Shown here piece by piece: positions 24,030 through 33,243 of a stretch of DNA of 64,000 nucleotides. Location of the stretch: assembly GCA_035509315.1 (NCBI GenBank), contig DATJLS010000068.1, positions 24,628 to 88,627 of the forward strand, read 5' to 3'. The notes below the pieces were generated by a model. That model was not told the DNA's origin. It worked only from the letters and a program-made list of their open reading frames with translations, and did not search any database. The DNA is from JAKAWQ01 sp035509315. GTDB taxonomy: Bacteria > Pseudomonadota > Alphaproteobacteria > Acetobacterales > Acetobacteraceae. Every line of letters starts with the position of its first letter. Position 1 is the first letter of the stretch. The translations under genes and the position numbers were made by a program.

Positions 24030-25274
24030 TCAGGTCCAGCCCTTGAAGGGAAGCACCAGTTTGGCGGTGGCTTCCTCGAGCGGCCAGACCGGCACGTAAT
24101 CCGCGCCCTGAAGCTGGATCATCAGCGAATAGGCGAGGATGTTCTGGCCCGTGGAATCGAACTTCACACCCTTGTAGCCGGTCATGAGCTGGCTCGCCGG
24201 TAGGTCGGTCGCGACGAGGGCGGCGCGGACCGCGTCCGGCGCGGTCGCGCCCGCGCGATTGATCGCGTCGCAGAGCACGAAGAACCCCTGCATCGCGCGC
24301 GCCGTCGTATCGTCGAGGCCCCGCCCTGTCTGCTTCTCGAAGAGCGCGTTGATCTTGTAGGGGATGCTGTCCGGCTTGCCGGGGACGAAGGCGCTGCGGT
24401 TGAGCGCGCCCTGGGCGAGATTGCCCACGGTCTTCGCGAAGGCCGGGTCGGAGAAGCCCGAATCATCCCCGATCACGATCGGCGGGCGGTAGCCAAGCGT
24501 ATGGAACGTCTTCATATAGAGGATCGAATCGGACGTGTAGCTCACGAAGATGACGACATCGGGCTTGCCGTTCTTGAGCGCCAGCACCTGCGGCGAGACA
24601 TCCGTCCCGTTCGCGTTGTAGGAGATCGTCTGCGCAATCTTCCGCCCGCGCGCCTTGGCCGCCTCGATGATCGATCCGGCGACGGAGGTGCCATAGTCCG
24701 TATTCTCGTGCACGATCGCGATCTTCCCGCTCGCCAGGCCGGTGGTCGCGACATAGGCGAGAAAATCGAGATAGAGCTTGCCGAAATCCGGCCCGAACGG
24801 GGTCGTGCGGAAGAACCATTTGTAGCCGCGCTGGGTCAGGTTGGCGGCGACCGATTCTCCGGTGAGGAAGGGAATGCCGTAGCGCTCGGCGACCGCGCTC
24901 GCCGTCAGCGTGATGCTCGACTGATAGGCACCGCAGAGCGCCACCACATGGTCCTGCGTGATGAGGCGGAGCGCATCGCTCTGACCGACCGCGGGGCTGC
25001 CCTGGTTGTCCGCCCAGATCACCTCCACCCTGGCGCCCCCGAGCCGCGGCAGCCCCGATGTCGTGGCGAGCGGCAGGGGGGCCAGATCCGGGTGCGGCGT
25101 ATTGATGATATCGAGCGCCAGCGTGATGCCCTGCTTGATCGACTGTCCGGCCGACCCCGCATTCCCCGTCAGCGGCTCGATACAGCCGATTCTGACCGGC
25201 CTCGCCGCTTCTGCCGCCGCCGGCAGCGAAGCGAGCGCCGGAACCGCCAAAATGCCACGTCGGGTGATGGACAT
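24030..25274 (-). CDS. Branched-chain-type ABC transporter substrate-binding protein
   Basis: 414 residues from the ATG at 25274; GAGGGGAA sits at good distance from it, but too near the GTG three codons earlier. The signal MSITRRGILAVPALASLPAA carries a twin-arginine-like pair. The mature protein shows the LivJ/AmiC-type fold: RIGCIEPLTGNAGSAG at about 29-44, GAYQSSITLTASAVAERYGI, and FFRTTPFGPDFGKLYLDFL. First gene of the liv operon and divergent from tarD across 333 bases. Such binding proteins take amino acids, amides or carboxylates; tartrate is one possibility suggested by position. Confidence 0.88.
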   Translation of the reverse strand: MSITRRGILAVPALASLPAAAEAARPVRIGCIEPLTGNAGSAGQSIKQGITLALDIINTPHPDLAPLPLATTSGLPRLGGARVEVIWADNQGSPAVGQSDALRLITQDHVVALCGAYQSSITLTASAVAERYGIPFLTGESVAANLTQRGYKWFFRTTPFGPDFGKLYLDFLAYVATTGLASGKIAIVHENTDYGTSVAGSIIEAAKARGRKIAQTISYNANGTDVSPQVLALKNGKPDVVIFVSYTSDSILYMKTFHTLGYRPPIVIGDDSGFSDPAFAKTVGNLAQGALNRSAFVPGKPDSIPYKINALFEKQTGRGLDDTTARAMQGFFVLCDAINRAGATAPDAVRAALVATDLPASQLMTGYKGVKFDSTGQNILAYSLMIQLQGADYVPVWPLEEATAKLVLPFKGWT

Positions 25275-25607
25275 CCCTGGCACTTCCCCTCGTTCTTTCG
25301 CTTTCGTGCCGCGAGCCTAATCGAGAGATTCCTCACGTGAAACCCCGCCAGGGCCCATGACACGCCCGGCAATCGAGAATTGCCCGTCCTGCCCGCTCCG
25401 CCTCCGTCGGCACCAATGCCGGATACGAAGCGCCCTCGCCGCGCCCGATCCGGCCTCCCTTGCCGATTGCCTCGTTTGCCTTGCCAGTGAACCGATCCCG
25501 CCGCAGCGCCGAACGCGTCCCCGGACGCGCCCCGCCCCTGGCTTCTCCCGATCCGGCGCGGCACGATGACGTGAATCCTGTCTGAGATCAGCCGGAGCTT
25601 TCGCCCA
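25275..25607. other. Divergent promoter region between liv operon and tarD, 333 bases
   Basis: No gene is visible. It must contain promoters for both operons. Apart from small dyads such as CGTCCCCGGACG near 25519 I see no clear operator, and no regulator gene is adjacent. Confidence 0.4.
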
Positions 25608-26777
25608 ATGTCCCTTCGTATCGTCGCGGTGCATGAACGCACCGCCCCGATCGCCTCGACCATTCGCAACGCCTATATCGACTTCTCGCGCATGACGACG
25701 AGCCTGGTCGCGGTGGAGACGGACGTGATCCGCAACGGCCGCCCGGTGATCGGCTATGGCTTCAACTCCAACGGCCGCTACGGTCAGGGCGGGCTGATCC
25801 GCGAGCGTTTCGCCCCGCGCATCATGGAAGCGCCGCCCGCGGCGCTGCTCGACGAGACAGGCGAAAATCTCGACCCCGACCGCGTCTGGGCCGCGATGAT
25901 GGCGAACGAGAAGCCGGGCGGGCATGGGGAGCGCTCGGTCGCGGTCGGCACGCTCGATATGGCAATCTGGGACGTCACCGCAAAAATCGCCGACAAACCC
26001 TTGTTTCGCCTGCTTGCGGAGTGGGCGGGCCGAGAAGCCGATCCCCGCGTCTTCGTCTATGCCGCCGGCGGCTATTACGATTCCGGCAAGGATCTCGCGG
26101 CCTTGCGCGGCGAGATGCGCGGCTATCTCGATCGCGGCTACACGGTCGTGAAGATGAAGATCGGTGGTGCCGCGCTCGCCGAGGATTGCCGCCGGATCGA
26201 GGCGGTCTTGACCGAGATCGGCACCGACGCGCAACTGGCCGTGGACGCCAATGGGCGGTTCGATCTCGAGACGGCCATCAGCTATGCCAAAGCATTACGA
26301 GACTACCCTCTCTTCTGGTACGAGGAAGCCGGAGACCCGCTCGACTTCCACCTCCAGGCGACTCTGGGAGAGATCTATCCTGGTCCGATGGCGACCGGGG
26401 AAAACCTCTTCAGCCGCCAGGATGCGCGCAACCTCATCCGCTATGGCGGCATGCGGCCGGACCGGGACTGGCTTCAGTTCGACTGCGCCCTCTCTTACGG
26501 GCTCTGCGAATATCGTCGCACGCTTGCCATGCTTCTCGCCCATGGCTGGTCGCCGCGGCGCTGCATTCCCCATGGCGGGCATCAGATGTCGCTTGCCGTC
26601 GCCGCCGGCCTCGGCCTCGGCGGGAATGAGAACTATCCCGATCTCTTCCAGCCCTATGGCGGTTTCCCGGATGGCGCGCACGTCGAGGATGGGTTCGTGA
26701 CCCTGCCCGAGCTGCCGGGCATCGGCTTCGAGGGCAAGGCGGCGCTCTGGCGCGAGATGGAATCGCTCGCGGTGTGA
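25608..26777 (+). CDS. tarD: D(-)-tartrate dehydratase (enolase superfamily)
   Basis: 389 residues. Converts D(-)-tartrate to oxaloacetate with Mg2+. Block after block agrees with the Bradyrhizobium japonicum enzyme as I know it: RNAYIDFSKMTTSLVAV-like text at 20-36, GYGFNSNGRYGQGGLIRERF at 49-68, NEKPGGHGERSVAVGT at 100-115. Catalytic K184 in VKMKIGG and H322 in CIPHGGHQMS stand at the positions I recall for that enzyme; metal ligands D213, E239 and E265 are present. The closeness makes the substrate call unusually firm. The next gene starts inside the tarD stop (GTGTGA). Confidence 0.93.
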   Translation: MSLRIVAVHERTAPIASTIRNAYIDFSRMTTSLVAVETDVIRNGRPVIGYGFNSNGRYGQGGLIRERFAPRIMEAPPAALLDETGENLDPDRVWAAMMANEKPGGHGERSVAVGTLDMAIWDVTAKIADKPLFRLLAEWAGREADPRVFVYAAGGYYDSGKDLAALRGEMRGYLDRGYTVVKMKIGGAALAEDCRRIEAVLTEIGTDAQLAVDANGRFDLETAISYAKALRDYPLFWYEEAGDPLDFHLQATLGEIYPGPMATGENLFSRQDARNLIRYGGMRPDRDWLQFDCALSYGLCEYRRTLAMLLAHGWSPRRCIPHGGHQMSLAVAAGLGLGGNENYPDLFQPYGGFPDGAHVEDGFVTLPELPGIGFEGKAALWREMESLAV

Positions 26778-27709
26778 AGAATAGAGTGGCGCCCTGGCTG
26801 CTGTCGGAGCCCTATGCGGGCTTGCAGGCCCAGGGGCTTGGGCTCGCCGAGGCAGCTCGGCTCGCCGCCGAGATCCAGCCCCTCACGCCCCGCTTGCCCT
26901 GGCGCTGGCTTGCCGCCCGCGCCTGGCCCGCGCCGCTCGCCGCGGTCGGGATGGCGCCGCCCTTCCCCGAACTCGCGATCGGCGTCGGCGGGGTTGGCGG
27001 CGCGGTCGGCGCGGCCTTGCGGCGGCACGGCGTCCGCGTGGTCCAGGTGCAGCACCCCCGCATGCCCCTCGATCGCTTCGACCTCGTCGTCGCGGCCCGC
27101 CATGACGAGATCGCCGGCCCCAATGTCATCGTCACGCGCACCGCGCTCCATCGGGTGACGAAGGCGCGGCTTGCGGCGGCGGCCGCGCAATGGGCGCCTC
27201 GCCTCGCCTCGCTGCCGCGCCCCCTGGTCGCGGTGCTGGTGGGCGGCGCCAATGGCCGTTTCCGGCTCAACCGCGACATTGCCGGCCGGCTCGGGGCCGA
27301 GCTCGCGGCGATGATGCGACAGGACAGGGTCGGCCTCGCCGTCACGCCCTCCCGCCGGACCGAACCGGAAGCGGCTTCGGCGCTCAGGGAGGCGACTGCC
27401 CCGCTTGGCGGCTATGTTTGGGACGGCACGGGCGAGAACCCCTATTTCGGCCTGCTGGCGCTCGCGGACGCAATCATCGTCACCATCGACTCGGTTTCGA
27501 TGATCTCGGAGGCAGTGGCCACCGAGGCGCCGGTCATGCTAGCCCCCTTGCCCGGCCGATCGCGACGCAACCGATTGTTCGTCGCGGCTATGGAGCAGTG
27601 CGGCCGGGCGCGGCCCTTCGCCGGGCGATTTGCAAGCTGGCCGGTCGCGGCGCTCAATGACACGGCCGAGGCAGCGGAGGAAATGCGCCGGCGCCTCGGC
27701 CTCGACTAA
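26774..27709 (+). CDS. ELM1-like (mitochondrial fission ELM1/GtrOC1-type) protein
   Basis: 311 residues starting at a GTG that overlaps the tarD stop by 4 bases. The ELM1 family has a glycosyltransferase-like double Rossmann fold. Matching blocks are VVQVQHPRMPLDRFDLVVAA (89-108), RHDEIAGPNVIVTRTALHRV, a mid-protein VAVLVGGANGRFRLN and a C-terminal ADAIIVTIDSVSMISEAVAT (sugar-nucleotide-binding-like). In bacteria such proteins are linked to surface-polysaccharide or lipid-linked steps, but function is poorly known. Its coupling to a tartrate enzyme is odd. Confidence 0.8.
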   Translation: MKNRVAPWLLSEPYAGLQAQGLGLAEAARLAAEIQPLTPRLPWRWLAARAWPAPLAAVGMAPPFPELAIGVGGVGGAVGAALRRHGVRVVQVQHPRMPLDRFDLVVAARHDEIAGPNVIVTRTALHRVTKARLAAAAAQWAPRLASLPRPLVAVLVGGANGRFRLNRDIAGRLGAELAAMMRQDRVGLAVTPSRRTEPEAASALREATAPLGGYVWDGTGENPYFGLLALADAIIVTIDSVSMISEAVATEAPVMLAPLPGRSRRNRLFVAAMEQCGRARPFAGRFASWPVAALNDTAEAAEEMRRRLGLD

Positions 27710-27726
27710 TACGATGCAGAGGGACG

Positions 27727-29634
27727 ATGCTCGAGATTGAGACCTTCGACCAGCGGCGCGGCGGCAATGTGGTTTACAAGGCGCTTGCCCACCCGCTCGC
27801 CGCCGAGGCCGTGGCCCGCCTCTATGCCAGGCTCGCCGGCCAGGCCCCCGTCGCCCTCTTCGATCCGGACGGAATCGCCCCGGCGCTGCTCGCGCTTCAC
27901 CCCGATACGCCTCCGCTCGCCGGCATCTTCGTGCAGGATGTGCGTGAGATCGGTGCCGTGCGCGCCGGCCTGCCCTGCCGGCCCCTCTCCGAGCTCGCCG
28001 GCTCCGGCGCTCGCGCGGTGCTGATCGCCGCTTTCGATACCGCGCGGATGGAGAGCCGTATCGCCGCCGCGGCGCCGCCCGGCGCGCCTGTCATCGGCCT
28101 CGACGCCGTCCGGCTGCCCGAGCCCATGCTCGGCAATACCAGGCGCTATCTCGATCCGCTCAATTTCGCGACCAACTACGCCTTCTTCCGTGACCAGGAC
28201 GGGCTTTCGACGCGGCTGGTGACCGCCAATTACTGGGCCGGCTATGGCGCGCGCGACGTGCGGTTCTGGCTGCGCCTCTTCGGCGCCGGCGGCGAGACGC
28301 TCGCGAGCTGGGAGGAAAAGATCCCCGAAGGCCCCGGCGGCATCGCGATCGACAGCCGCGCGGTCCGTGCACGCTTCGATCTTCATGAATTCACCGGCCA
28401 GCTCTTCCTGCACGCGATCGGCGCGAGCGGACATGACGTGGTCAAATACGCGCTTGATACATTTTCCACCAATGGCGCGCGCCACCCGGCCCTCTCTTGC
28501 ACCCATGATGCGAATGCCTGGCCTGCTGCGCGCTATGCCGGCCTGCCGGCACCGCGCGCTGATGAAAACGTGCTGCTCTGGGTCCAGAACAGCCATGCCG
28601 CGCCGATCCCGCCGGGCGGCATCACCTTCGACCGGATGGGCGCCGAGGCGCCGGTGCCCTTGCCCGGCGCCGTGCCTCCTTACGCGACCGTGGCGGTGGA
28701 TATCGCAAGGCTCTTGCCCGGCGTGCGCTGGCCGGCGCAGATCGAGGTCCGCGCCGGGCGGCATGTCGTGCGGCCGCGCTACGAGGTCGTGCGGAGCGGG
28801 CGGCCGCATATCGCGCATGTCAATGTCGAGCGCGCCGATCTTCGCCCCGATCCCGGCCTTCGCTCCCTCTCGAACCTGCTCGGCCGCGGCCATCTCCTTC
28901 CCTTCCCCGTGCTGCCGCAAAGGCATTTCCGGAGCATCGTACAGCCGACCCCGATGGCCGAAACCCAGGCGACGCTGCCGCTCCGCCTCGAGCTGTTCGA
29001 CAATGCGGGCACGCGCATCGCCGAGCATTTCCTCGGCTGCCTGCCGCGCAATCATGATATCGCCCTCGATCTCGACACGGTGCTTTCGGACGATTCGCTC
29101 GCCGAGGCAGGCGGCCATGCGGAACTCGTCTATGATTTTCGCGACGGCGGCGAGGCCGATGGCTGGATGCACGCGCTGATGCGCTACGAGCATCGAAGCT
29201 CCGGCCACGCTGCGGAGACGAGCTTCGGCTCGCACATGTTCAACACGCTGATGACCTACAAGGACGAGCCGCAATCCTATGCCGGACCGCCGCCCGGCCT
29301 TTCGACCCGGCTCTTCCTCAAGCTCGGCGAAGGCGGGCGGCGGAGCTTCACCGTGCTCATCTATCCCGCCTCGGCGCCCTGGCGTCCGCATTCGGAGACG
29401 GCGCTGCTGCTGCACGATTCAGCCGGCAGGGTGATCGCCGAGGAGAGGATCATCATCGCCTGCTCGGGCTCGGCGATGATCTTTCCGGACGAGATTTTCC
29501 CCGCATCCTCCATCGCCGCGGCCGGCCCGGCCGGCTATGTGCTGGTCCGCGACACAACTTGCCGCCTCTTCGGCTATCACGGGCTGATGATGGGCGAAGG
29601 GGCCTTCTCGCTCGATCACATGTTCGGGTTCTAG
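27727..29634 (+). CDS. Conserved-looking protein of unknown function, 635 residues
   Basis: I do not recognise this family. No signal peptide or membrane helix is evident. The first 140 residues alternate hydrophobic strands and helices (VALFDPDGIAPALLALHP; ARAVLIAAFDTARM; VIGLDAVRLPEP), suggesting an alpha/beta domain. The rest is rich in beta-like segments with many aromatic and His residues: YLDPLNFATNYAFFRDQDGL, TRLVTANYWAGYGARDVRFW, CTHDANAWPAARY and FGSHMFNTLMTYKDEPQSY. It lies 17 bases after the ELM1-like gene and 4 before the CtaG-like gene, so it is the third gene of the tarD operon. Codon use and base composition resemble its neighbours, arguing for a real gene. Confidence 0.75.
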   Translation: MLEIETFDQRRGGNVVYKALAHPLAAEAVARLYARLAGQAPVALFDPDGIAPALLALHPDTPPLAGIFVQDVREIGAVRAGLPCRPLSELAGSGARAVLIAAFDTARMESRIAAAAPPGAPVIGLDAVRLPEPMLGNTRRYLDPLNFATNYAFFRDQDGLSTRLVTANYWAGYGARDVRFWLRLFGAGGETLASWEEKIPEGPGGIAIDSRAVRARFDLHEFTGQLFLHAIGASGHDVVKYALDTFSTNGARHPALSCTHDANAWPAARYAGLPAPRADENVLLWVQNSHAAPIPPGGITFDRMGAEAPVPLPGAVPPYATVAVDIARLLPGVRWPAQIEVRAGRHVVRPRYEVVRSGRPHIAHVNVERADLRPDPGLRSLSNLLGRGHLLPFPVLPQRHFRSIVQPTPMAETQATLPLRLELFDNAGTRIAEHFLGCLPRNHDIALDLDTVLSDDSLAEAGGHAELVYDFRDGGEADGWMHALMRYEHRSSGHAAETSFGSHMFNTLMTYKDEPQSYAGPPPGLSTRLFLKLGEGGRRSFTVLIYPASAPWRPHSETALLLHDSAGRVIAEERIIIACSGSAMIFPDEIFPASSIAAAGPAGYVLVRDTTCRLFGYHGLMMGEGAFSLDHMFGF

Positions 29635-29638
29635 ATCG

Positions 29639-30619
29639 ATGAGCGGCGCCACGCTCCGGGATGGCCGCGCCGGCTTCGACGAGGCCGCGCTGCTCGGGAT
29701 CGTGGTGCTGGTGGGCGGCCTGCTGGCATGGTTCTCTGCCTTTCATCCGGCGGAGATGCCGCCCTGGGGGCCGTGGCAATTCTCCTGGCTCGAATATCTC
29801 GGGGCGGCACTGGCGCTGGTTTGGTACGTGCGCGGAATCCTGCGCATGGCTCCTGCGGAGCGTCCCGCGCTCTGGCGTCAGGCCTGCTACCTCATCGCCC
29901 TGGTCGCGATGTACGCGGTCGTGCAGACACGCCTCACGTACCTCTCCCTTCATCTCTTCATGGCGACACAGGCACAGCAATTCGTGCTGCACGACCTCGG
30001 GCCGTTCCTGATCGCCGTTTCCTGGCCGGGCGCCGTCCTGAAAGCTGGGATGCCGGCGATCGCGCTGCGCTTTTTGCGCGCGCGGCCCTTCGCGGCATTT
30101 CTTCGCATCGTCCAGCAGCCGGTGATCGCGACCCTTCTCTTCGCGTTGCTGATCGCAGCCCAGGTGGTGCCGGTGATCGTGCTCTGGGTGATGCTCGATT
30201 GGCGCCTGTTCGACGCGATGAATCTCCTGATGGCCGTCGAAGGCGTTCTCTTCTGGTGCCTGGTGCTCGATCCCCGGCCGAAGCCGCCGGCGCCCTTCTC
30301 CTTCTTCACCCGCATGCTCGTTGCCTTCTTCGGGATGCTGCCGGTGATTCCGCTCGGTGCCTATGTCGCCCTGACCGGACAAATCCTTTACAGCTATTAC
30401 GATCTTTGCGGCCGGCTCTATCCCTGGATCAGCCCGCTGCATGACCAGCACATGGGCGGGCTGATCCTCTGGTTGCCGGGCGCGCTGATGGGCGGCATCG
30501 CTTTCATGTTGCCGCTCAACGCGCTCCGCCTCGCCGAGGAGCGCGCCGAGCCAAAGACCAAGACTCTCGTTCAGGTGGGGCGCATCCGCATCGATCCCAG
30601 CGCCTGGACCGGGCGATGA
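29639..30619 (+). CDS. Caa3_CtaG-family membrane protein
   Basis: 326 residues with about seven to eight membrane helices and conserved family features: LSLHLFMATQAQQFVLHDLGPFL-type text around 101-123 (His-rich helix), a late YYDLCGRLYPWISPLHDQHMGG with two His, and LPGALMGG. The family includes CtaG of Bacillus, needed for assembly of the copper site in caa3 oxidases; many relatives are uncharacterised. No oxidase gene is near. It closes the tarD operon, starting 4 bases after the preceding stop. Confidence 0.8.
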   Translation: MSGATLRDGRAGFDEAALLGIVVLVGGLLAWFSAFHPAEMPPWGPWQFSWLEYLGAALALVWYVRGILRMAPAERPALWRQACYLIALVAMYAVVQTRLTYLSLHLFMATQAQQFVLHDLGPFLIAVSWPGAVLKAGMPAIALRFLRARPFAAFLRIVQQPVIATLLFALLIAAQVVPVIVLWVMLDWRLFDAMNLLMAVEGVLFWCLVLDPRPKPPAPFSFFTRMLVAFFGMLPVIPLGAYVALTGQILYSYYDLCGRLYPWISPLHDQHMGGLILWLPGALMGGIAFMLPLNALRLAEERAEPKTKTLVQVGRIRIDPSAWTGR

Positions 30620-30653
30620 ACTCTGCCCACACCCGCAGGACGATTTTTCATTG

Positions 30654-32027
30654 CTATCCTTCCCGGAAGGCGCGGACGATCTGGTCGCTGATGGGCTTGA
30701 GGATGTAGGAGAGGACCGAGCGGCTGCCGGTCTGCACGAAGGCCTCGACCGGCATGCCGGGCACGAGGCGAAGATCGCCCAGCCGCGCCATCTCGGTCTC
30801 CGGGATCGTGATGCGGACCGTGTAATGGCTCTCCCCGGTGCGCGGATCATTGCTGATATCCGCCGAGATGCGGCTCACCGTGCCGGAAATTTCCGGCGTG
30901 ATGCGCTGGTTGAAGGCGGAGAGGCGGATGGTCGCGGTGTCGCCGAGATTGATCTGGTCGATATCCCGCGGACGCACCCGCGCCTCGACCTTGAGCTCGT
31001 CCGAGTCCGGCACGATCAGCATGATCGGAGACCCGTCGGGAACGATCACCTCGCCGACCGCATGAATCGCCAGCTGATGCACGCTGCCGGATTGCGGCGC
31101 GCGGATATCGATCTTCCGAAGCTCGTCTTCCGCCGCGACGCGATGCTCTGTCAGCTCGGCGATCCGCCTCTCCGTCTGGCGGAGCTCCTGCGGGACCTCG
31201 CTGCCGAGCTCGCGGTCGATCTGCGTGATCTGCAGGCGGATTTCCAGGATCTGGCCGCCGGCCCGCGCCACCGCCGCCATCAGTTGGCCGCGCACGCCCT
31301 CCAGTCGCGGCACCTCGCGTTCCAGCGCCGTATAGCGGGCGATCGTGATTAACCTGTCCTTCCACAGCTCGCGGGCGCCGGCAAGCTCGTGCCTGGCCCA
31401 TTCCAGCTCCTGGGCATTGGCGTGCTCCTGGCTCAGATTGCCCTCGATCTCCTTCTGGATCTGCGTGATCCGCTCGAGAAGCTGCGCCTTTTGCCCTTCG
31501 CGGTTCGCAAGGCGCGTCTCGAACAGACGCTGCTCGCTTGCGATGATGTCCGCCACCTCCGGGTCCGTGATCCGGTCGGCCAGCTCGGGCGGAATCGGCA
31601 TCGTCGTTGCCCCTTCGCGCTCGGCCTCCAGCCGCGCCTGCCGCGCATAGAGCGCATCGAGCTCGTTCGAGATGACGGCGAGGTTGGCGAGAGTGACGGT
31701 ATCGTCGAGCCGGAGCACGACATCGCCGGCCTTGACCTTGTCGCCGTCGCGCACCCGCAAGGCACCGACGGTTCCGCCCGTCGGGTGCTGCACCTTCTTG
31801 ATGTTGGAATCGACCACGAGCGTGACCGGCGCGATCACCGCGCTCGTGATCTCGGCAAGCGCGACCCAGCCTCCGGCACCAAAGACAAGCAGCGCGACCA
31901 GGGCGAAGCCTATCATGAGATGGCGCGCGATCGATTGTCGCACCCGTTTCTTCTCCGGCTCGCAGGGGATGCCATCCGCACCCGGGGCCTGGGATTTGTG
32001 GAGTTCTGCGATCATTTCCCTCTCCAC
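30654..32027 (-). CDS. HlyD-family type I secretion adaptor
   Basis: 457 residues. One membrane helix near 37-58 (LMIGFALVALLVFGAGGWVAL) anchors it; the periplasmic part has a biotinyl-lipoyl-like hairpin (VRDGDKVKAGDVVLRLDD), a long coiled coil (about 115-290) and a C-terminal beta domain ending near QTGSRSVLSYILKPISDQI, as in PrtE/AprE adaptors. It appears intact and would bridge the ABC exporter to an outer-membrane TolC channel. The adjacent exporter gene is broken, so the adaptor is probably orphaned. No secreted substrate or TolC gene is visible nearby. Confidence 0.9.
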   Translation of the reverse strand: MEREMIAELHKSQAPGADGIPCEPEKKRVRQSIARHLMIGFALVALLVFGAGGWVALAEITSAVIAPVTLVVDSNIKKVQHPTGGTVGALRVRDGDKVKAGDVVLRLDDTVTLANLAVISNELDALYARQARLEAEREGATTMPIPPELADRITDPEVADIIASEQRLFETRLANREGQKAQLLERITQIQKEIEGNLSQEHANAQELEWARHELAGARELWKDRLITIARYTALEREVPRLEGVRGQLMAAVARAGGQILEIRLQITQIDRELGSEVPQELRQTERRIAELTEHRVAAEDELRKIDIRAPQSGSVHQLAIHAVGEVIVPDGSPIMLIVPDSDELKVEARVRPRDIDQINLGDTATIRLSAFNQRITPEISGTVSRISADISNDPRTGESHYTVRITIPETEMARLGDLRLVPGMPVEAFVQTGSRSVLSYILKPISDQIVRAFREG

Positions 32028-32030
32028 GTG

Positions 32031-33163
32031 TCAGCGTGCGGCGACGGCCGGAGCGAGGCGTTGCCGGCCGGCATCCACCGGCCGAACGAGGCTCGGCAGC
32101 ACTTCGTTCTTGGGACCAAATCGTTCGAGGCGCCCTTGGCGCATCACCAGGATCGTGTCTGTCGCCACGAGCGCGCTCGGACGATGAGCGATCACGATGA
32201 CGTTTCCGTTGCGGCGGCGGACACTGAGAATGGCGCGGGTGAGCGAGGTTTCTCCCTCGGCGTCGAGATTGGAGTTCGGCTCGTCGAGGACGACGAAGAA
32301 CGGATCACCATAGAGCGCGCGCGCCAGGGACGATTTCCCCGATGCGCTCGGGCCGATGATCCCGAGCCCCTGGCCGGCTTGCAGCGAGAAGCTGACGTTC
32401 TGGACGATCGGCCTGCCGTCGCCGGGTGTCGCCAGGCTCAGAGTCTCGACCGAAACGCTCTCCTTGGGTGCGGGCAGCTCCAGGCGTGGTGCTGCGGCCG
32501 GGACGAGCGCAAGCAGCCTGCCGAGGCGCTGCCAGCCCTGGCACGCGGCGATGAACCCTTTCCAATGGGCGATTGTGAGATCGATGGGAGCGAGCGTGCG
32601 TGCGGTCAGGGTCGAGCTTGCGATGATCACGCCCGCGGTGAGCTGCTGGTTGATGACGAGATAGGCGCCGATCCCGAGCACGGCGGATTGCAGGATCAGC
32701 CGGAACATGCGTGAGAGCGTGCCGAAGCCGCCGGTGACATCGCTCGCCCGCTGCTGGTCGCTGACATGGTCGCGATTGATCTGCTGCCAGCGATGGGCGA
32801 GCCTGCCGCCAAAGCCCATCGCCGCCACCGCTTCGGCATTGCGCCGCCCGGCTTCCGCAAGCTCCTGGCGCTTCTGCCAGCTTTCCAGGGCAGCCTTCAT
32901 CGGCTTCTGGGCCAGCATCTCGGAAAGCACGGCCAGCGCGAAAAGCAGGACGCCGCCGACCGCGGCCGTGATCCCGAGCAACGGGTGAAAGGCGAAGACG
33001 ATGCCGAGATAGAGCGGGATCCAGGGCAGGTCGAACAGCGCCGAGCTCGCTTCCCTCCGCCCCCTGGGGTTTCCGTGCCGCCGCCCGCCCGCTTGCTGCC
33101 CTGAGAGGTCATGGCCCGTCCATCCGCCCGGTTCGCCGAGAACGGGCCGGACGCTAGCGGCAA
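32031..33163 (-). pseudogene. Type I secretion ABC transporter (PrtD/AprD-like), internally deleted
   Basis: Remains of a roughly 570-residue exporter. From about 33050 down it encodes SALFDLPWIPLYLGIVFAFHP, matching the second half of the membrane domain (quoted with family variation), through the Walker A GPSASGKSS. Then LARAL at about 32313-32327 is followed at once by YGDPFFVVLDEPNSNLD, which is Walker B. The roughly 100 residues containing the Q-loop and the ABC signature are gone without a frameshift. The first membrane helices are also missing: an ATG at 33163 opens MTSQGSKRAGGGTETPGGGG but runs into a different frame. ATP hydrolysis is impossible as encoded. Confidence 0.85.
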
Positions 33164-33243
33164 CCTCCCTTCGCCTCATTCGCCTGGGTGAACAAACGCA
33201 CCTCGGGCGGACAGGATGGGCTTGGGATTGCCCAGGGGTCCTA

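Noticed and set aside
22973..24046. Long open frame on the plus strand opposite livH/livM
   Set aside because: It is antisense to well-supported membrane proteins and its product is an Arg/Glu/His-rich string typical of GC-rich shadow frames.
27706..29415. 569-codon open frame on the minus strand opposite the unknown 635-residue gene
   Set aside because: The product is Arg/Gly/Ala-rich without recognisable motifs, while the plus frame has a ribosome-coupled context and natural composition.
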